Positions 17,690 to 30,025 of a stretch of 64,000 nt of DNA are shown piece by piece; the stretch's first letter is position 1, and every line of letters begins with the position of its first letter. The stretch comes from Deinococcus humi (lineage in GTDB: Bacteria; Deinococcota; Deinococci; Deinococcales; Deinococcaceae), in NCBI RefSeq assembly GCF_014201875.1, contig NZ_JACHFL010000013.1:1-64000 (forward strand), read 5' to 3'. A program made the translations under genes and the position numbers. The notes below the pieces were generated by a model, which searched no databases, had not been told where the DNA came from, and saw only the letters and a program-made list of their open reading frames with translations.

Positions 17690-18476
17690 GATTCGATTAG
17701 GTTTAAATACCAGCGGAAGATCAGGTGGGCGCAGAGTAACGTTGTGACCTCAAGACCAGACTCCGCGATATTTATCGGTCATACACCGCGGCACAAGTCA
17801 GGTTAAGTGCGCCGCTAACGTGCTTGACCAGCTGAGCTCGGCCAAGGACAGTAGAGAAGGAAAATTTAGCAGGGCTTGCTCTTTACCGCTATTACATCCA
17901 GGGAAAGACTGGAGAGCGATGGATGCACAATGACAGTTCCAATTTGCCTCATTTACGCCTGATTGGCCTTGTTCAACCAGAGTGATGCTGCAGGGGTTAG
18001 CGGTTCAGATCTGCCTGGATACGTCACACAGAAGTCGCTTTCGAGCTGAGGTTTCCTGTTCTGCATCTTTCAGTCTCAAGTGCCATGCTTTGCCTAGTGG
18101 TACCGAAATGAGCAGGAGATCAGCCACTAATGAAGCCATTCGTAATGGGCAAGAGGGAATTGCACTGACATACTGCTGGGCATGGTGAGTCTCCTTCTGA
18201 TCGTGTTGCTCGGCATTGTAGCCATCGGGCTGCTGTTGGCTCCACGGCCCATAAGGCGGCTTATTCCAGTGGCGCAGCTTCAAGTTTGTACCCCGTTTGA
18301 TACATCTACCCGTGCCCATTCTGGGATTGCACCCGTTGGCCAGAAGATGTCCCGAGTCGCCTAAGCCGTTTACACGCTCAAAAGGCACGTTCTGAATTAA
18401 CAGATTTTCCCGTTTTTGAGCGTCCTTGGCTGGATTTTCTGTATCAGAGCACATCCGACGGGCGCCCCATAGGCTT
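17690..18476. other. Decayed non-coding stretch
   Basis: Mixed low-GC sequence with short unrelated open frames and no ribosome-binding sites. A 60-codon frame at 18182-18364 starts with a hydrophobic segment, but has no other support. The one recognisable item is a degenerate tRNA-Val 3' part at 17988-18020, listed separately. Confidence 0.45.
17988..18020 (+). pseudogene. Degenerate 3' fragment of tRNA-Val
   Basis: 33 bases align with 14898-14930 of the intact tRNA-Val (anticodon 3' stem, variable loop, T arm) with 7 differences, all transitions. The T-stem pairing is partly lost and no CCA follows. It lies 3.05 kb from the intact gene in the same orientation. Confidence 0.5.
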
Positions 18477-18482
18477 TATGAT
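18477..18482 (+). promoter_or_regulatory. -10 box of leaderless response-regulator promoter
   Basis: TATGAT (5 of 6 consensus bases) ends 7 bases before the ATG at 18490; this decides between that ATG and the in-frame ATG at 18478, which lies inside the box. Confidence 0.6.
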
Positions 18483-18489
18483 TGGGGGA

Positions 18490-18912
18490 ATGTCGCTCCC
18501 CTTCCATTACCTACTCGTGGATGACAGTTTGCAGGATCAACTGCTCGCCCAGGAGGCGTTTGAACATCTGTGCCCGGACTGCGTGCTAACTTGCGTCGGA
18601 GGTGGGCGGGAAGCGCTGGAACTGCTACATCGCCCTGAATTTCAACCTGATGTGGTGCTGCTAGACCTCAATATGCCCGGTATGAGTGGCTTTGAATTGC
18701 TCCGCGAGATGAAGCAGGCTCCGCATCTGGTGCATATTCCGGTGGTCATCCTATCCACGTCCAGCGCGCAGCAAGACGTGAGTGAGGCTTACACCCTGCA
18801 CGCCAGCTCCTATCTGGTCAAGTCATCGAGTTTTGCCGGTTTTCTGGAACAGCTTGAAAAGGTGCTGCACTATTGGCAGGCCAGTCGGACCGTCAAACAC
18901 GGTAACGGTTAA
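18490..18912 (+). CDS. Single-domain response regulator (Rcp1-like)
   Basis: 140 aa receiver domain with nothing attached. Acidic pocket in LLVDDS, phosphorylated Asp in VVLLDLNMPGMSG, Thr/Ser in VVILSTSS, and Lys in SYLVKSSS. The extended loop after the second helix and the motif DLNMPGMSGFELL place it with the Rcp1-type regulators that usually serve GAF/PAS or phytochrome histidine kinases. No kinase gene is adjacent, so it is an orphan; the PAS kinase at 49.6-51.6 kb is one possible partner. Confidence 0.9.
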   Translation: MSLPFHYLLVDDSLQDQLLAQEAFEHLCPDCVLTCVGGGREALELLHRPEFQPDVVLLDLNMPGMSGFELLREMKQAPHLVHIPVVILSTSSAQQDVSEAYTLHASSYLVKSSSFAGFLEQLEKVLHYWQASRTVKHGNG

Positions 18913-19492
18913 TTCTCCCGGAAGAGCCAGCGCGTTTGGCTTAACTCTGCTTTTGCATCCAATAGGGCAAAACATGCTCACTGGAGGGTGTAGAGGGCTG
19001 TTAAGCCAGGTTCGAGAACCACTACATTGGTGCACAACATCAGATGGGTGCCGTAGACGCTGTAATAACCAGGCCCACAGACGGCGAAGCCACTGAATTC
19101 GTCAGTCTTGTCCGACTCACCAACTCAATCCGAAGTTTGGATTGGGCGCTAATGGAACCAATGTCGTCATAGCCTGACAACGCTTGGAGCGCATGTTGAC
19201 GTGGCACTCAGCGTGAGAGGCGTAATTGGCGTCTTGAAGAAGGGATTGATAGCAGAAGCGGCTATGCCAGCGGCGCATTGCAACAGGGCGTGTCAAGACT
19301 ATTGAGCAACTCGGCACAGAGAGCCCCACCTAGTCCCCAGTGCTTCTCGCAAGCACAGCAGGACAGGGCGTCAAGATAGGCCTGTCTGGCACGTTAGTCT
19401 CTGAGTCACAGGCTCCAGCGTGGACAGTCCATGATCTTCCTATGCAGTCGGAATTTGCGTCTTCACCCCTCCTCTAGGATGCAATAGAAACA
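18913..19492. other. Non-coding region
   Basis: About 580 bases without a convincing gene on either strand; a 70-codon minus-strand frame near 19.1-19.3 kb has no ribosome-binding site and no recognisable motif. Confidence 0.45.
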
Positions 19493-19517
19493 GCGCTTGC
19501 CCTAACGGGGTAAGCGC
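19493..19517 (-). terminator. Terminator of the acyl-CoA dehydrogenase gene
   Basis: GCGCTT-containing stem of about 10 bp around the loop TAAC (GTTA on the minus strand), followed on the minus strand by TGTTTCTATT. Confidence 0.7.
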
Positions 19518-19538
19518 CGCTCCATGCGTTATGAATGC

Positions 19539-21374
<1,836 letters not shown>

Positions 21375-21441
21375 GCAGACTCCTTATGGTGCGGGACCCA
21401 TGCCCCTGTTGGTACGATACCCGACACTGTAGATTGGACTG

Positions 21442-21470
21442 AGTATAAAACTTTTTACGGCGAAAGTCAC
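21442..21470 (-). promoter_or_regulatory. Promoter of the acyl-CoA dehydrogenase gene
   Basis: On the minus strand GTGACT (21465-21470), a 17-base spacer and TATACT (21442-21447); a 5' leader of roughly 60 bases with a Shine-Dalgarno would follow. Confidence 0.5.
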
Positions 21471-21679
21471 GCGAATCTCGCGGGCCGGGTCTTCATCGAT
21501 GACTCTCTAGGGTGATCAACAGAGGGTGAATCGGACCCGATGTCACCACGCTCATAGCTCAGCCCAGTGCCCCTACACTGGCTGACCCTGGGTTTACCTT
21601 CATTTCATCTTTGACATTCTGCCTAGCGACGGTACATCCGCCCCGTACGTCGCTGAATTCGAGTATCCTGCTGAAGATC

Positions 21680-22375
<696 letters not shown>

Positions 22376-22387
22376 CAGACTGCCTCC

Positions 22388-22418
22388 CGGCTCTCCTAGC
22401 TGTGGAGAGGGCTTTTTT
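22388..22418 (+). terminator. Intrinsic terminator after the CRP-family gene
   Basis: Stem CTCTCC/GGAGAG with a 7-base loop, then GGC and six T. Confidence 0.8.
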
Positions 22419-22578
22419 CTGCCACTCCTTGCGCCGCCCCAGCCAGCAGGCGAGGCGGCAGCTAAGCTCACACGCGCATTCTAGCCTGAGCCATTCGGCA
22501 CAGGCGGGGGCGGCAGGGTCATCGCTAGGCTAACTGTGAAGGCACAAGCATACTTTTGCGCCTCCCTTGGACCTAGCC

Positions 22579-23946
22579 ATGAACATCACTGACCTTTCCA
22601 ACCTTCTGCACACTGTCTGGACCGAGTTGATCGAAACGGTGCGGCACACGCTGGCAACAAATGAACTGGCGCAGGGTGGTCTGCTGATCGGCCTGCTGAG
22701 TGCGGCAGCCATGTCCGCCCGCGCGCTGCCGGGACAGCTGCTCTCGCGGCTGGACCGACGCTTCACGGTCACGCTGGACATTCAGGGCGATGATCCGGCC
22801 TTTCCGTGGCTGGCCGCCTGGCTGGCGGCGCAACCGGTGGGACGGCACCTGCGCCATCTGGGCGTGGTGACGCGCTTCAACGAGCACATGGGCGGCCACA
22901 ATGTCGCCATCGGCACGGACCGCGACGGCGACGAGATCACCGCCCGTCTCGTTCCGCTGAGCGGCGCGGCGCTGCTGCGCTTCCGAGGGCACTGGATGCT
23001 GGCCTACCCGCAGCGCACCGAGCGGCAGGGCGTCAACCACAAGGCTCTGGGCTTTACCCATAGCCTGACCTTCCGGATGCTGGCGGGGGCACGCCCGATT
23101 ATTGCCGAGCTGCTCCGCGAGGCCTATGACTTCACGGCGGGCCGCAGCGACGGGCGCGTCGAGATCTACGTGCCCGAGTACCAGAACTGGAAACTGGTGG
23201 AGCGCCGCGCCGCCCGCCCGCTGGACAGCCTGATCTACGCTGATGGCCTGCTGGACAACCTGCACACCGATCTGGACAGCTTCTTTGGGGACCGTGAGTG
23301 GTACGCGCAGATGGGCATTCCCTACCGCCGGGGCTACCTGCTGCACGGCCCCCCTGGCAACGGCAAGAGCAGTCTGGTGTCGGCACTGGCCGGGGCCTTC
23401 GGGCTGAATGTGTGCGTGCTGAACCTCGCCACGCCTGACCTGAGCGATGACCGTCTGACTGCCCTGCTGAGCGAACTGCCACGCCGCGCCCTGTTGCTGC
23501 TGGAGGACATCGACGCCGTGTTCCTGGGCCGCGAACCGCGCACCCCAGGCGTGAAACTGTCCTTCAATGGCCTGCTGAATGCTCTGGACGGTGTGGCTGC
23601 AGGTGAGGGGGGCCGCGTGACCTTCATGACCACCAACGATCTGGCCGGACTGGACTCCGCGCTGATCCGTCCCGGGCGCGCGGATCGCCATGTGCTGATC
23701 GGCAACGGCACGCAGGGCCAGGTGGCCGGAATGTTGCGCCGTTTCTGGCCGGACTGGACGAAGGCAGAGGCCGGCGAACTGGCCGCCCGCGTGCCAGAAG
23801 GTACGCTGAGCATGGCGCGGTTGCAGGAATACCTGCTGGAGCGCCGCGCCGATGGGGCACGGGTGCGCCGGGACTGGGGCGAACTGGCGGGCGTGACGCT
23901 GGCCACAGTACCCTGTCCGACAAGACTGCGTTTGCTGATAGGTTAA
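22579..23946 (+). CDS. BCS1-like AAA ATPase
   Basis: 455 aa. A single N-terminal hydrophobic segment (LLIGLLSAAAMSARALPG), then a BCS1_N-like region, then an AAA module: Walker A GPPGNGKSSL (near residue 255), Walker B LLLLEDIDAVF, sensor 1 MTTND and arginine-finger region LIRPGRADRHV. Mitochondrial Bcs1 assembles complex III; bacterial relatives have unknown clients but probably remodel membrane proteins. The start could also be the TTG at 22567; I chose the ATG. The gene stands alone and converges on the TetR gene. Confidence 0.85.
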   Translation: MNITDLSNLLHTVWTELIETVRHTLATNELAQGGLLIGLLSAAAMSARALPGQLLSRLDRRFTVTLDIQGDDPAFPWLAAWLAAQPVGRHLRHLGVVTRFNEHMGGHNVAIGTDRDGDEITARLVPLSGAALLRFRGHWMLAYPQRTERQGVNHKALGFTHSLTFRMLAGARPIIAELLREAYDFTAGRSDGRVEIYVPEYQNWKLVERRAARPLDSLIYADGLLDNLHTDLDSFFGDREWYAQMGIPYRRGYLLHGPPGNGKSSLVSALAGAFGLNVCVLNLATPDLSDDRLTALLSELPRRALLLLEDIDAVFLGREPRTPGVKLSFNGLLNALDGVAAGEGGRVTFMTTNDLAGLDSALIRPGRADRHVLIGNGTQGQVAGMLRRFWPDWTKAEAGELAARVPEGTLSMARLQEYLLERRADGARVRRDWGELAGVTLATVPCPTRLRLLIG

Positions 23947-23997
23947 ACAATGCCTGAGTGCAAACCCGTTAGGGCGGGGCCGGGCATGTTGCGTTGC

Positions 23998-24585
23998 TCA
24001 GGTTGCCTTTTTTGTGTTCGCCACGCCTCCGGCGATGAACTGCCCTATCGCTCGTGCCCGTGCCTGTGAATCTGCGGCGCCACGGTCTGCCCGCACCTGC
24101 TCCACCGCCGCCGCCTCCAGCAGGAGGGTGATCAGGTGAAGGATATGGGGCTGTCTGGCCTCCGCTCGGCGATACGGTTCGATCCACTCGCCCAGTTGCT
24201 GCAAAAAATGGCCGCGTTGTTCGCGGAAAATCGGGCCGCCGCCGCTGTGTAGCAGAAGCAGCAGCTCGTGCTCGTGCAGCAGGGCCAGGAATAGCGCACT
24301 GAAGGTTTCGGCCCGAAACTCGCCGGATGTGGGCAGGATGGGCCGCAGCCGTTCCCACATGGCGGGCAGGCGCTCATCGAGCAGGGCGCGCAGCATGTCC
24401 TGGGTGGACGTGAAATAGGCGTAGACCGTGGGGCGTGAAGTCTGCAGTTCGCGGGCAATGTCGTTCATCCCCACCGCCTCAAACCCGCGTTCGATAAAGA
24501 GCGCCGCCGCCGTCTCCAGAATCTGCTGACGGCGGTTTTCCGCGCTCAGGCGTCGGGTGGGAGACGGTGCAGAAGGGGCAGTCAT
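23998..24585 (-). CDS. TetR family transcriptional repressor
   Basis: 195 aa. N-terminal HTH (ILETAAALFIERGFEAV, then MNDIARELQTSRPTVYAYF) is a textbook TetR recognition module; the C-terminal ligand domain is variable. It is divergent from the YhgE-type membrane protein and the intervening 109 bases hold an inverted repeat over that gene's promoter, so it most likely represses the transporter and itself until a toxic ligand binds. TAGACT ends 6 bases before its ATG. Confidence 0.9.
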   Translation of the reverse strand: MTAPSAPSPTRRLSAENRRQQILETAAALFIERGFEAVGMNDIARELQTSRPTVYAYFTSTQDMLRALLDERLPAMWERLRPILPTSGEFRAETFSALFLALLHEHELLLLLHSGGGPIFREQRGHFLQQLGEWIEPYRRAEARQPHILHLITLLLEAAAVEQVRADRGAADSQARARAIGQFIAGGVANTKKAT

Positions 24586-24591
24586 GGATCA

Positions 24592-24597
24592 AGTCTA
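24592..24597 (-). promoter_or_regulatory. -10 box of leaderless tetR-type gene promoter
   Basis: TAGACT on the minus strand, 6 bases before the ATG at 24585. Confidence 0.55.
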
Positions 24598-24606
24598 ACA
24601 GATTTA

Positions 24607-24649
24607 TGACAAAGTGTCACTTGACGATTTGTCAGTAAAGAGAGATAGT
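24607..24649 (+). promoter_or_regulatory. Operator and promoter of the YhgE-type gene
   Basis: Inverted repeat TGACAAA (24607-24613) and TTTGTCA (24628-24634), 14 bases apart, brackets a -35 TTGACG (24621-24626) that is followed after 17 bases by GATAGT (24644-24649). A bound TetR dimer would block this promoter. Confidence 0.6.
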
Positions 24650-24694
24650 GGGGTCACCGAGGAGGGTTGTGTCCTCGCGTTTCAAGGAGCCTGC

Positions 24695-27316
24695 ATGTCC
24701 CCCATCTCTACTCTGGCCAAAGATTTCAACACCCTGACCCCTGCCGAGCGCAGCCTGTGGCGGCATCCCATGATGTGGCTGTCCGCCGGCGCCATCGCGG
24801 TGGTGCCACTGCTGTACGCCGGCATCTACCTGGGCAGCGCGATTGACCCTTACGGCAATCTGAGCAACTTGCCCGTTGCGCTGGTGAATCTGGATCAGGG
24901 AACGCGGAGCCGGGGTGAGGACGTCAGGCTGGGCGCCGACGTCGTGGAGGACCTGCGCGGCGATCCCAAATTCAACTACCTGAGTTACCCCAGCGAGGCG
25001 GCGGCCAAGGAGGCCGTGCGGCGCGGCGAAGCGTATTTCTCGCTGACCCTGCCTGCCGATTTCAGCGCGAAAGCGGTGGCGGGGGACAGTTCAAGCCACG
25101 GTCTGCTGAAGTTCTACGTTTCTGAGGGCGGCAGCTACTTTGCCAGCCGTGTGGCCTCCACCTTTGCCACCACCATGAGCGAGGAACTCAACCGCACCCT
25201 GGGCGAGAACCGCTGGGAGGTCGTGGGCGACTCACTGAAACAGGTTCAGAAGGGATTTGCCGATATCCGAGCGGCCACCGGGAAGCTGCGCGACGGCGCG
25301 ATCACGTTGCAGGACGGCACAGAGGCCCTGAAGGGTGGCGCGGCTGATCTGGCAGATGGGACGAGGACGGCAGCCGACGGCAGCGCGCAGCTGACGGACG
25401 GCGCGAAAGCGCTCTTCGCTGGTGTTGGCAGACTGACGACGGGCAGTGCCAGGCTTTCCACCGGACTGCGTCAGCTGGAGGCGGCGGCCCCCGGTCAGGC
25501 CCAGCTTGCGCCCCTACAAAGCGGCGTTGCGCAACTTCAGGGTGGGGCGGCCAAATTGTCTGGCGGCCTGAATCAGCTCTCGGACGGAGCTTCGGCCCTC
25601 TCGGATGGTGCAAAGAAAGCCAGGACCGGTGCGGCGCAGCTTGCAGGCGGCTCCCGTGAATTGGCCTCCAAACTCCCTCAGCTTCAAAGTGGACTGGACC
25701 AGCTCTCGGACGGTGCGGGTCAGCTCCTGGCCGGGGCCAGGGCGACCAACACCGGGGCCGGGAAGGTGGCCGCCGGAAACAGGCAGCTTGCCGCTGGATT
25801 GAAAGACCTGTCGGGCGGTTTGCAACAGGCCACCGCAGGGGCCAACACCCTGAACGAGGGAGCCGCCGAACTCGCCACCGGAACCAAGACCCTGAATGAA
25901 TCCGTGAAGGACCAGGCACTCCTGCCGGGCGAACTCAAGGCCGGCGTGGCACAGGTCAACAGCGGGGCCACGGGGGTTCACGCGGGCAGCAACAGCCTGA
26001 GCAACGCACTGCCCAGACTGGCTGATGGGGCAGCAAAAGCGGCGACCAGTGCCAGGCAACTCTCCGGCGGGGCAAGCGATCTGGCGGCAGGCACCGCAAA
26101 GGTGCAGACCGCCGCGACCAGCCTTGCCGCAGGGTTGAAGGACGCCTCCGCTGCCTCGTCCACCGCCGTCATGGGCGCCCAGCAGCTCAGTGCCGGGGCC
26201 GCGCAATTGACGGCAGGCACCGGGCAACTGCAGAGTGGGGCGGCGACACTGGCCCAGAAATCCGGCGAGGCGGCGCGGGGAGCGGCGGATCTGAGCGCGG
26301 GAGTCACTGCCCTGCAGGGCGGCGTGAACACGCTGGTCGAGGGTAACCTCAAAATCAAAGACGCGCTGGGCCAGATCACCAGCGGGTTGCCCGCACAAGG
26401 CGATCTGGATAGCCTCGAGACCGGAGCCTCCACCCTGGCGCAGAAGTCCGGGGAACTGAGCAGCGGCCTGAAAACCCTGAGCAGTGGCGCGGCCAGACTT
26501 CAGACTGGCGCAAACGATCTGGACAGCGGGGCCACCAAGCTGCGCGACGGGCTCGATACCCTCTACAGCAAGATCCCTGCCGATACCCAGGGGCTCGGCG
26601 GCGATCCGGCCGGCCTCAGCGCCAGCGTACTCCCGGTGACCGAGAAGTTCGCGCCGGTCAAGAACAACGGGGCCGGGTTTGCGCCGTATTTCATGGCCTT
26701 GAGCCTGTGGGTGGGGGTCACGCTGACCACCTTTATCTTCCCGTACAGCCAGTTGCCCCGCAGCGGGCGCGGCACCTCGCAGTTCGCACGGATGTTGCGC
26801 AAGGCCGCCGTTCCCGCGGCGCTGGTTTGCCTTCAGGCGCTGCTGGTGGTCTGGGGCGTGCATGCCCTTGGGGTGGATTTCCTGCACCCGGCGCAGGTGG
26901 TCGTCACTGCTCTGGCCTCCAGCCTGACCTTTCTGACGCTGGTGCTGGCGCTGATCTTCCTGTTCGGCGCGGCGGGCCGCCTGATCGCGCTGGTCCTGCT
27001 GGTCCTTCAGCTGGCCGCGTCGGGCGGCAGCTACCCGGTGGAACTCGCGCCGTCCTTCTTCGGGGCCATCCACAACTTCGTGCCGGTCACACAGAGCGTC
27101 AACGCTTTCCGCCATGCCATGAGCGGTGCATTCCAGGGCAGCTACGTCACCTTCATGCTGATCCTGCTGAGCATCGCCGTGCTGAGTGTCGGGGCGGGCC
27201 TGCTGGGCAGGCGGCGCTGGGAACTGGTGGCCGACCAGGACTTCAAACCCCTGATCTCCTCGCCGCTGGTCTCCGAGGAAGTGCATCACGAGAAGGAGGA
27301 ATTGGCGCGGGGGTAG
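24695..27316 (+). CDS. YhgE/Pip-type membrane protein, MMPL/ABC-2-like efflux component
   Basis: 873 aa, AAGGAG before the ATG. One transmembrane helix near residues 27-48 (WLSAGAIAVVPLLYAGIYLG), then a very long extracytoplasmic region of about 600 residues built from repeated L-x-x-G(A)-x-x-L patterns (LADGTRTAADGSAQLTDGA and many more), then five or six helices at the C-terminus from about residue 650. This is the YhgE/Pip layout, related to the type VII secretion and phage-infection proteins of Gram-positives and to ABC-2 permeases. With the divergent TetR it probably exports a toxic or lipid-like compound. Confidence 0.85.
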   Translation: MSPISTLAKDFNTLTPAERSLWRHPMMWLSAGAIAVVPLLYAGIYLGSAIDPYGNLSNLPVALVNLDQGTRSRGEDVRLGADVVEDLRGDPKFNYLSYPSEAAAKEAVRRGEAYFSLTLPADFSAKAVAGDSSSHGLLKFYVSEGGSYFASRVASTFATTMSEELNRTLGENRWEVVGDSLKQVQKGFADIRAATGKLRDGAITLQDGTEALKGGAADLADGTRTAADGSAQLTDGAKALFAGVGRLTTGSARLSTGLRQLEAAAPGQAQLAPLQSGVAQLQGGAAKLSGGLNQLSDGASALSDGAKKARTGAAQLAGGSRELASKLPQLQSGLDQLSDGAGQLLAGARATNTGAGKVAAGNRQLAAGLKDLSGGLQQATAGANTLNEGAAELATGTKTLNESVKDQALLPGELKAGVAQVNSGATGVHAGSNSLSNALPRLADGAAKAATSARQLSGGASDLAAGTAKVQTAATSLAAGLKDASAASSTAVMGAQQLSAGAAQLTAGTGQLQSGAATLAQKSGEAARGAADLSAGVTALQGGVNTLVEGNLKIKDALGQITSGLPAQGDLDSLETGASTLAQKSGELSSGLKTLSSGAARLQTGANDLDSGATKLRDGLDTLYSKIPADTQGLGGDPAGLSASVLPVTEKFAPVKNNGAGFAPYFMALSLWVGVTLTTFIFPYSQLPRSGRGTSQFARMLRKAAVPAALVCLQALLVVWGVHALGVDFLHPAQVVVTALASSLTFLTLVLALIFLFGAAGRLIALVLLVLQLAASGGSYPVELAPSFFGAIHNFVPVTQSVNAFRHAMSGAFQGSYVTFMLILLSIAVLSVGAGLLGRRRWELVADQDFKPLISSPLVSEEVHHEKEELARG

Positions 27317-27374
27317 GGGAAAGGGCTTGGCCCGCTTCGCCTGACCTGTCGCGGTTCAATTGCCCAGCCATAAA

Positions 27375-27410
27375 AAAGGGCGCGTCCAGTCTTCCTGGCA
27401 CGCGCCCTTT
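27375..27410. terminator. Bidirectional terminator between convergent genes
   Basis: AAAGGGCGCGT pairs with ACGCGCCCTTT, with a short inner CCAG/CTGG stem; A-run on the left and T-run on the right allow use on both strands. Confidence 0.85.
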
Positions 27411-27425
27411 GCCTTTTCCTCCCGT

Positions 27426-29150
27426 TTATTCCACCTTGAAGGGTAGGTAGGTGGGCTGCCAGAACTTGCGGCGCACCAGTTCCAGCAATCCGTCGTCATT
27501 CAGGCCACGAATGCTGAATTCGGTGGCGACGCCGTCCTTCAGGGCCTGCTTGATCACGGCCACGGCGACCTCCAGGCTGGCGGCTCCCAGCTCGGAGACG
27601 GGCGGGAAGGTGCGGCCCGGGTGGTGACGCTGGGTGTAGGCGGCCAGCGCGTAGGCGGATTCGGTCACCATCTCGTCGGTGATCTCGCGGACGCGCGCCA
27701 GGATTGCGCCGAAGCCCAGGCCGGGGAAGATAAAGGCATTGTTGCCCTGCCCGATGGGGTAGGTTTCGCCGTTCAACGTCACCGGATCAAACGGGCTACC
27801 GGTGGCCACCAAGGCTGCGCCATCGCTCCAGCGCAGCACGTCTTCAGGCAGCGCCTCGCAGTTGGCGGTGGGATTGGACAGCGGGAACACCAGCGGGCGC
27901 GGGGTGTTGGCCATCGCCGCCTTCACGACCTCCTCGTCAAAGGTGCTCGGCACGCCGGACAGGCCCAGCAGCACGGTGGCCTTGGCCTCACGGATCACGT
28001 CCAGCAGCGAGGTTCCGGCCCAATCCTGGGTGAGGGCCTGGGGCGTTGCCAGGGACTTCTTGTAGTCTTCCATGGGGCGGTCATCGGTCAGCAGGCCCCG
28101 GGAGTCCAGCACGAAGACGCGCTCTGCGATCTGCTCGGGGCTCAGGCCCTCGCGGCGCATGCCCTCGCGGATGGCGGCGGCGACGCCGGCCCCGCCCGCA
28201 CCGGCGCCGCTGATCACGACGCGCTGCTCGGCCAGGGTCTCGCCCTTGAGACGGCAGGCATTCAGCACGCCCGCCAGCACCACTGCGCCCGTCCCCTGAA
28301 TGTCGTCGTTGAAGCTGGGGACCACCTTGCGGTAACGGTCCAGCACCATGAACGCCGTGTCCTTGGAGAAATCCTCCCACTGGATGATCGCCTTGGGGAA
28401 ACGCTCCAGCGTGGCCTCCACGAAACGGTCCACGAAGCGCAGGTACTCCTCTCCTTTGAGGCGCTCATGCTTGACGCCCAGGTAGGAGGGATCTTCACGC
28501 AGATCGGCGCGGCCCGTGCCCACGTCCAGTTCGACGGGCAGCGTCTTGTCGGGACCGACGCCGCCCGCAACGGTATACAGCGACAGTTTGCCGATCGAGA
28601 TCGCCATGCCGCCGAAGCCCTGATCCCCGATGCCCAGGATCGCACTGCTGTCGGTGGCCACGATGATCCGCACGTCGTTGAGCGGCACGTTCGCCAGGGC
28701 CTGCCCGGCCCGCTCGATGTTGCTGGTGCTGAGGGTCAGGCCGCGCGCGTAGCGGTAGATCTGGCTGAATTTCTGTACCGCCAGCCCCACCGTGGGGGTG
28801 TAGACGATGGGCAGCATTTCCTCGACGTGCGCGGCCAGCAGTGCGTAGAACAGCACCTCGTTGCGGTCTTGCAGGTTGCGGAGGAAGACGTGGCGCTCCA
28901 GCGGCTCCTTGACCTTGAGGTAGTCGGCATACAGGCGCTCGGCCAGCACGTCCAGCGTGTCCACCTGCGGGGCCAGCAGGCCGTCCAGATTGAGCTTCTG
29001 GCGCTCGTCCTCCGTGAAGGCGGTGCCCTTGTTCAGCAGCGGAATACGGGTCAGGTTGAAGCCGGTCACCAGCGGGTGCAGGTAGCGGTGGCCGTCCGAG
29101 TCGCGCCGCACGTCGTAGTGATCGGTCAGGGGCTGGGTGTTCCGGGTCAT
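27426..29150 (-). CDS. maeA: NAD-dependent malic enzyme
   Basis: 574 aa, the long (SfcA/MaeA-type) form. Converts malate to pyruvate and CO2. The N-terminal malic domain has [10 protein letters not shown] and the metal/catalytic region [12 protein letters not shown]; the NAD-binding loop is [12 protein letters not shown]. The start has AGGAG upstream. It is the last gene of the ureide/glyoxylate cluster, 49 bases after ureidoglycine aminohydrolase, and would pass the malate made by malate synthase on to pyruvate. Confidence 0.95.
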   Translation of the reverse strand: MTRNTQPLTDHYDVRRDSDGHRYLHPLVTGFNLTRIPLLNKGTAFTEDERQKLNLDGLLAPQVDTLDVLAERLYADYLKVKEPLERHVFLRNLQDRNEVLFYALLAAHVEEMLPIVYTPTVGLAVQKFSQIYRYARGLTLSTSNIERAGQALANVPLNDVRIIVATDSSAILGIGDQGFGGMAISIGKLSLYTVAGGVGPDKTLPVELDVGTGRADLREDPSYLGVKHERLKGEEYLRFVDRFVEATLERFPKAIIQWEDFSKDTAFMVLDRYRKVVPSFNDDIQGTGAVVLAGVLNACRLKGETLAEQRVVISGAGAGGAGVAAAIREGMRREGLSPEQIAERVFVLDSRGLLTDDRPMEDYKKSLATPQALTQDWAGTSLLDVIREAKATVLLGLSGVPSTFDEEVVKAAMANTPRPLVFPLSNPTANCEALPEDVLRWSDGAALVATGSPFDPVTLNGETYPIGQGNNAFIFPGLGFGAILARVREITDEMVTESAYALAAYTQRHHPGRTFPPVSELGAASLEVAVAVIKQALKDGVATEFSIRGLNDDGLLELVRRKFWQPTYLPFKVE

Positions 29151-29199
29151 GGGGTTCTCCTCTGAAGCGGGGAAGGCGAAGGGAGATGGGGAGATGGAT

Positions 29200-29976
<777 letters not shown>

Positions 29977-30025
29977 GTAACTCCTTCTGGGTCGGGGCTG
30001 GGGATCAAAGTGGGGGAGAACAGCG

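Noticed and set aside
14966..18476. Search for a transposase to explain the decayed region
   Set aside because: No DDE or tyrosine-recombinase motif could be read in any frame, and no terminal inverted repeats were found.
25260..26560. Repetitive DNA that could suggest a CRISPR array or satellite
   Set aside because: The repetition follows the codons of the L-x-x-G-A pattern in the YhgE-type protein; there are no identical repeats with unique spacers.
27621..29165. Open frame of more than 500 codons antisense to the malic enzyme gene (similar ones antisense to the YhgE-type, sensor kinase and hsdR genes)
   Set aside because: High-GC third codon positions create long antisense frames; the opposite strand has clear protein families and starts.
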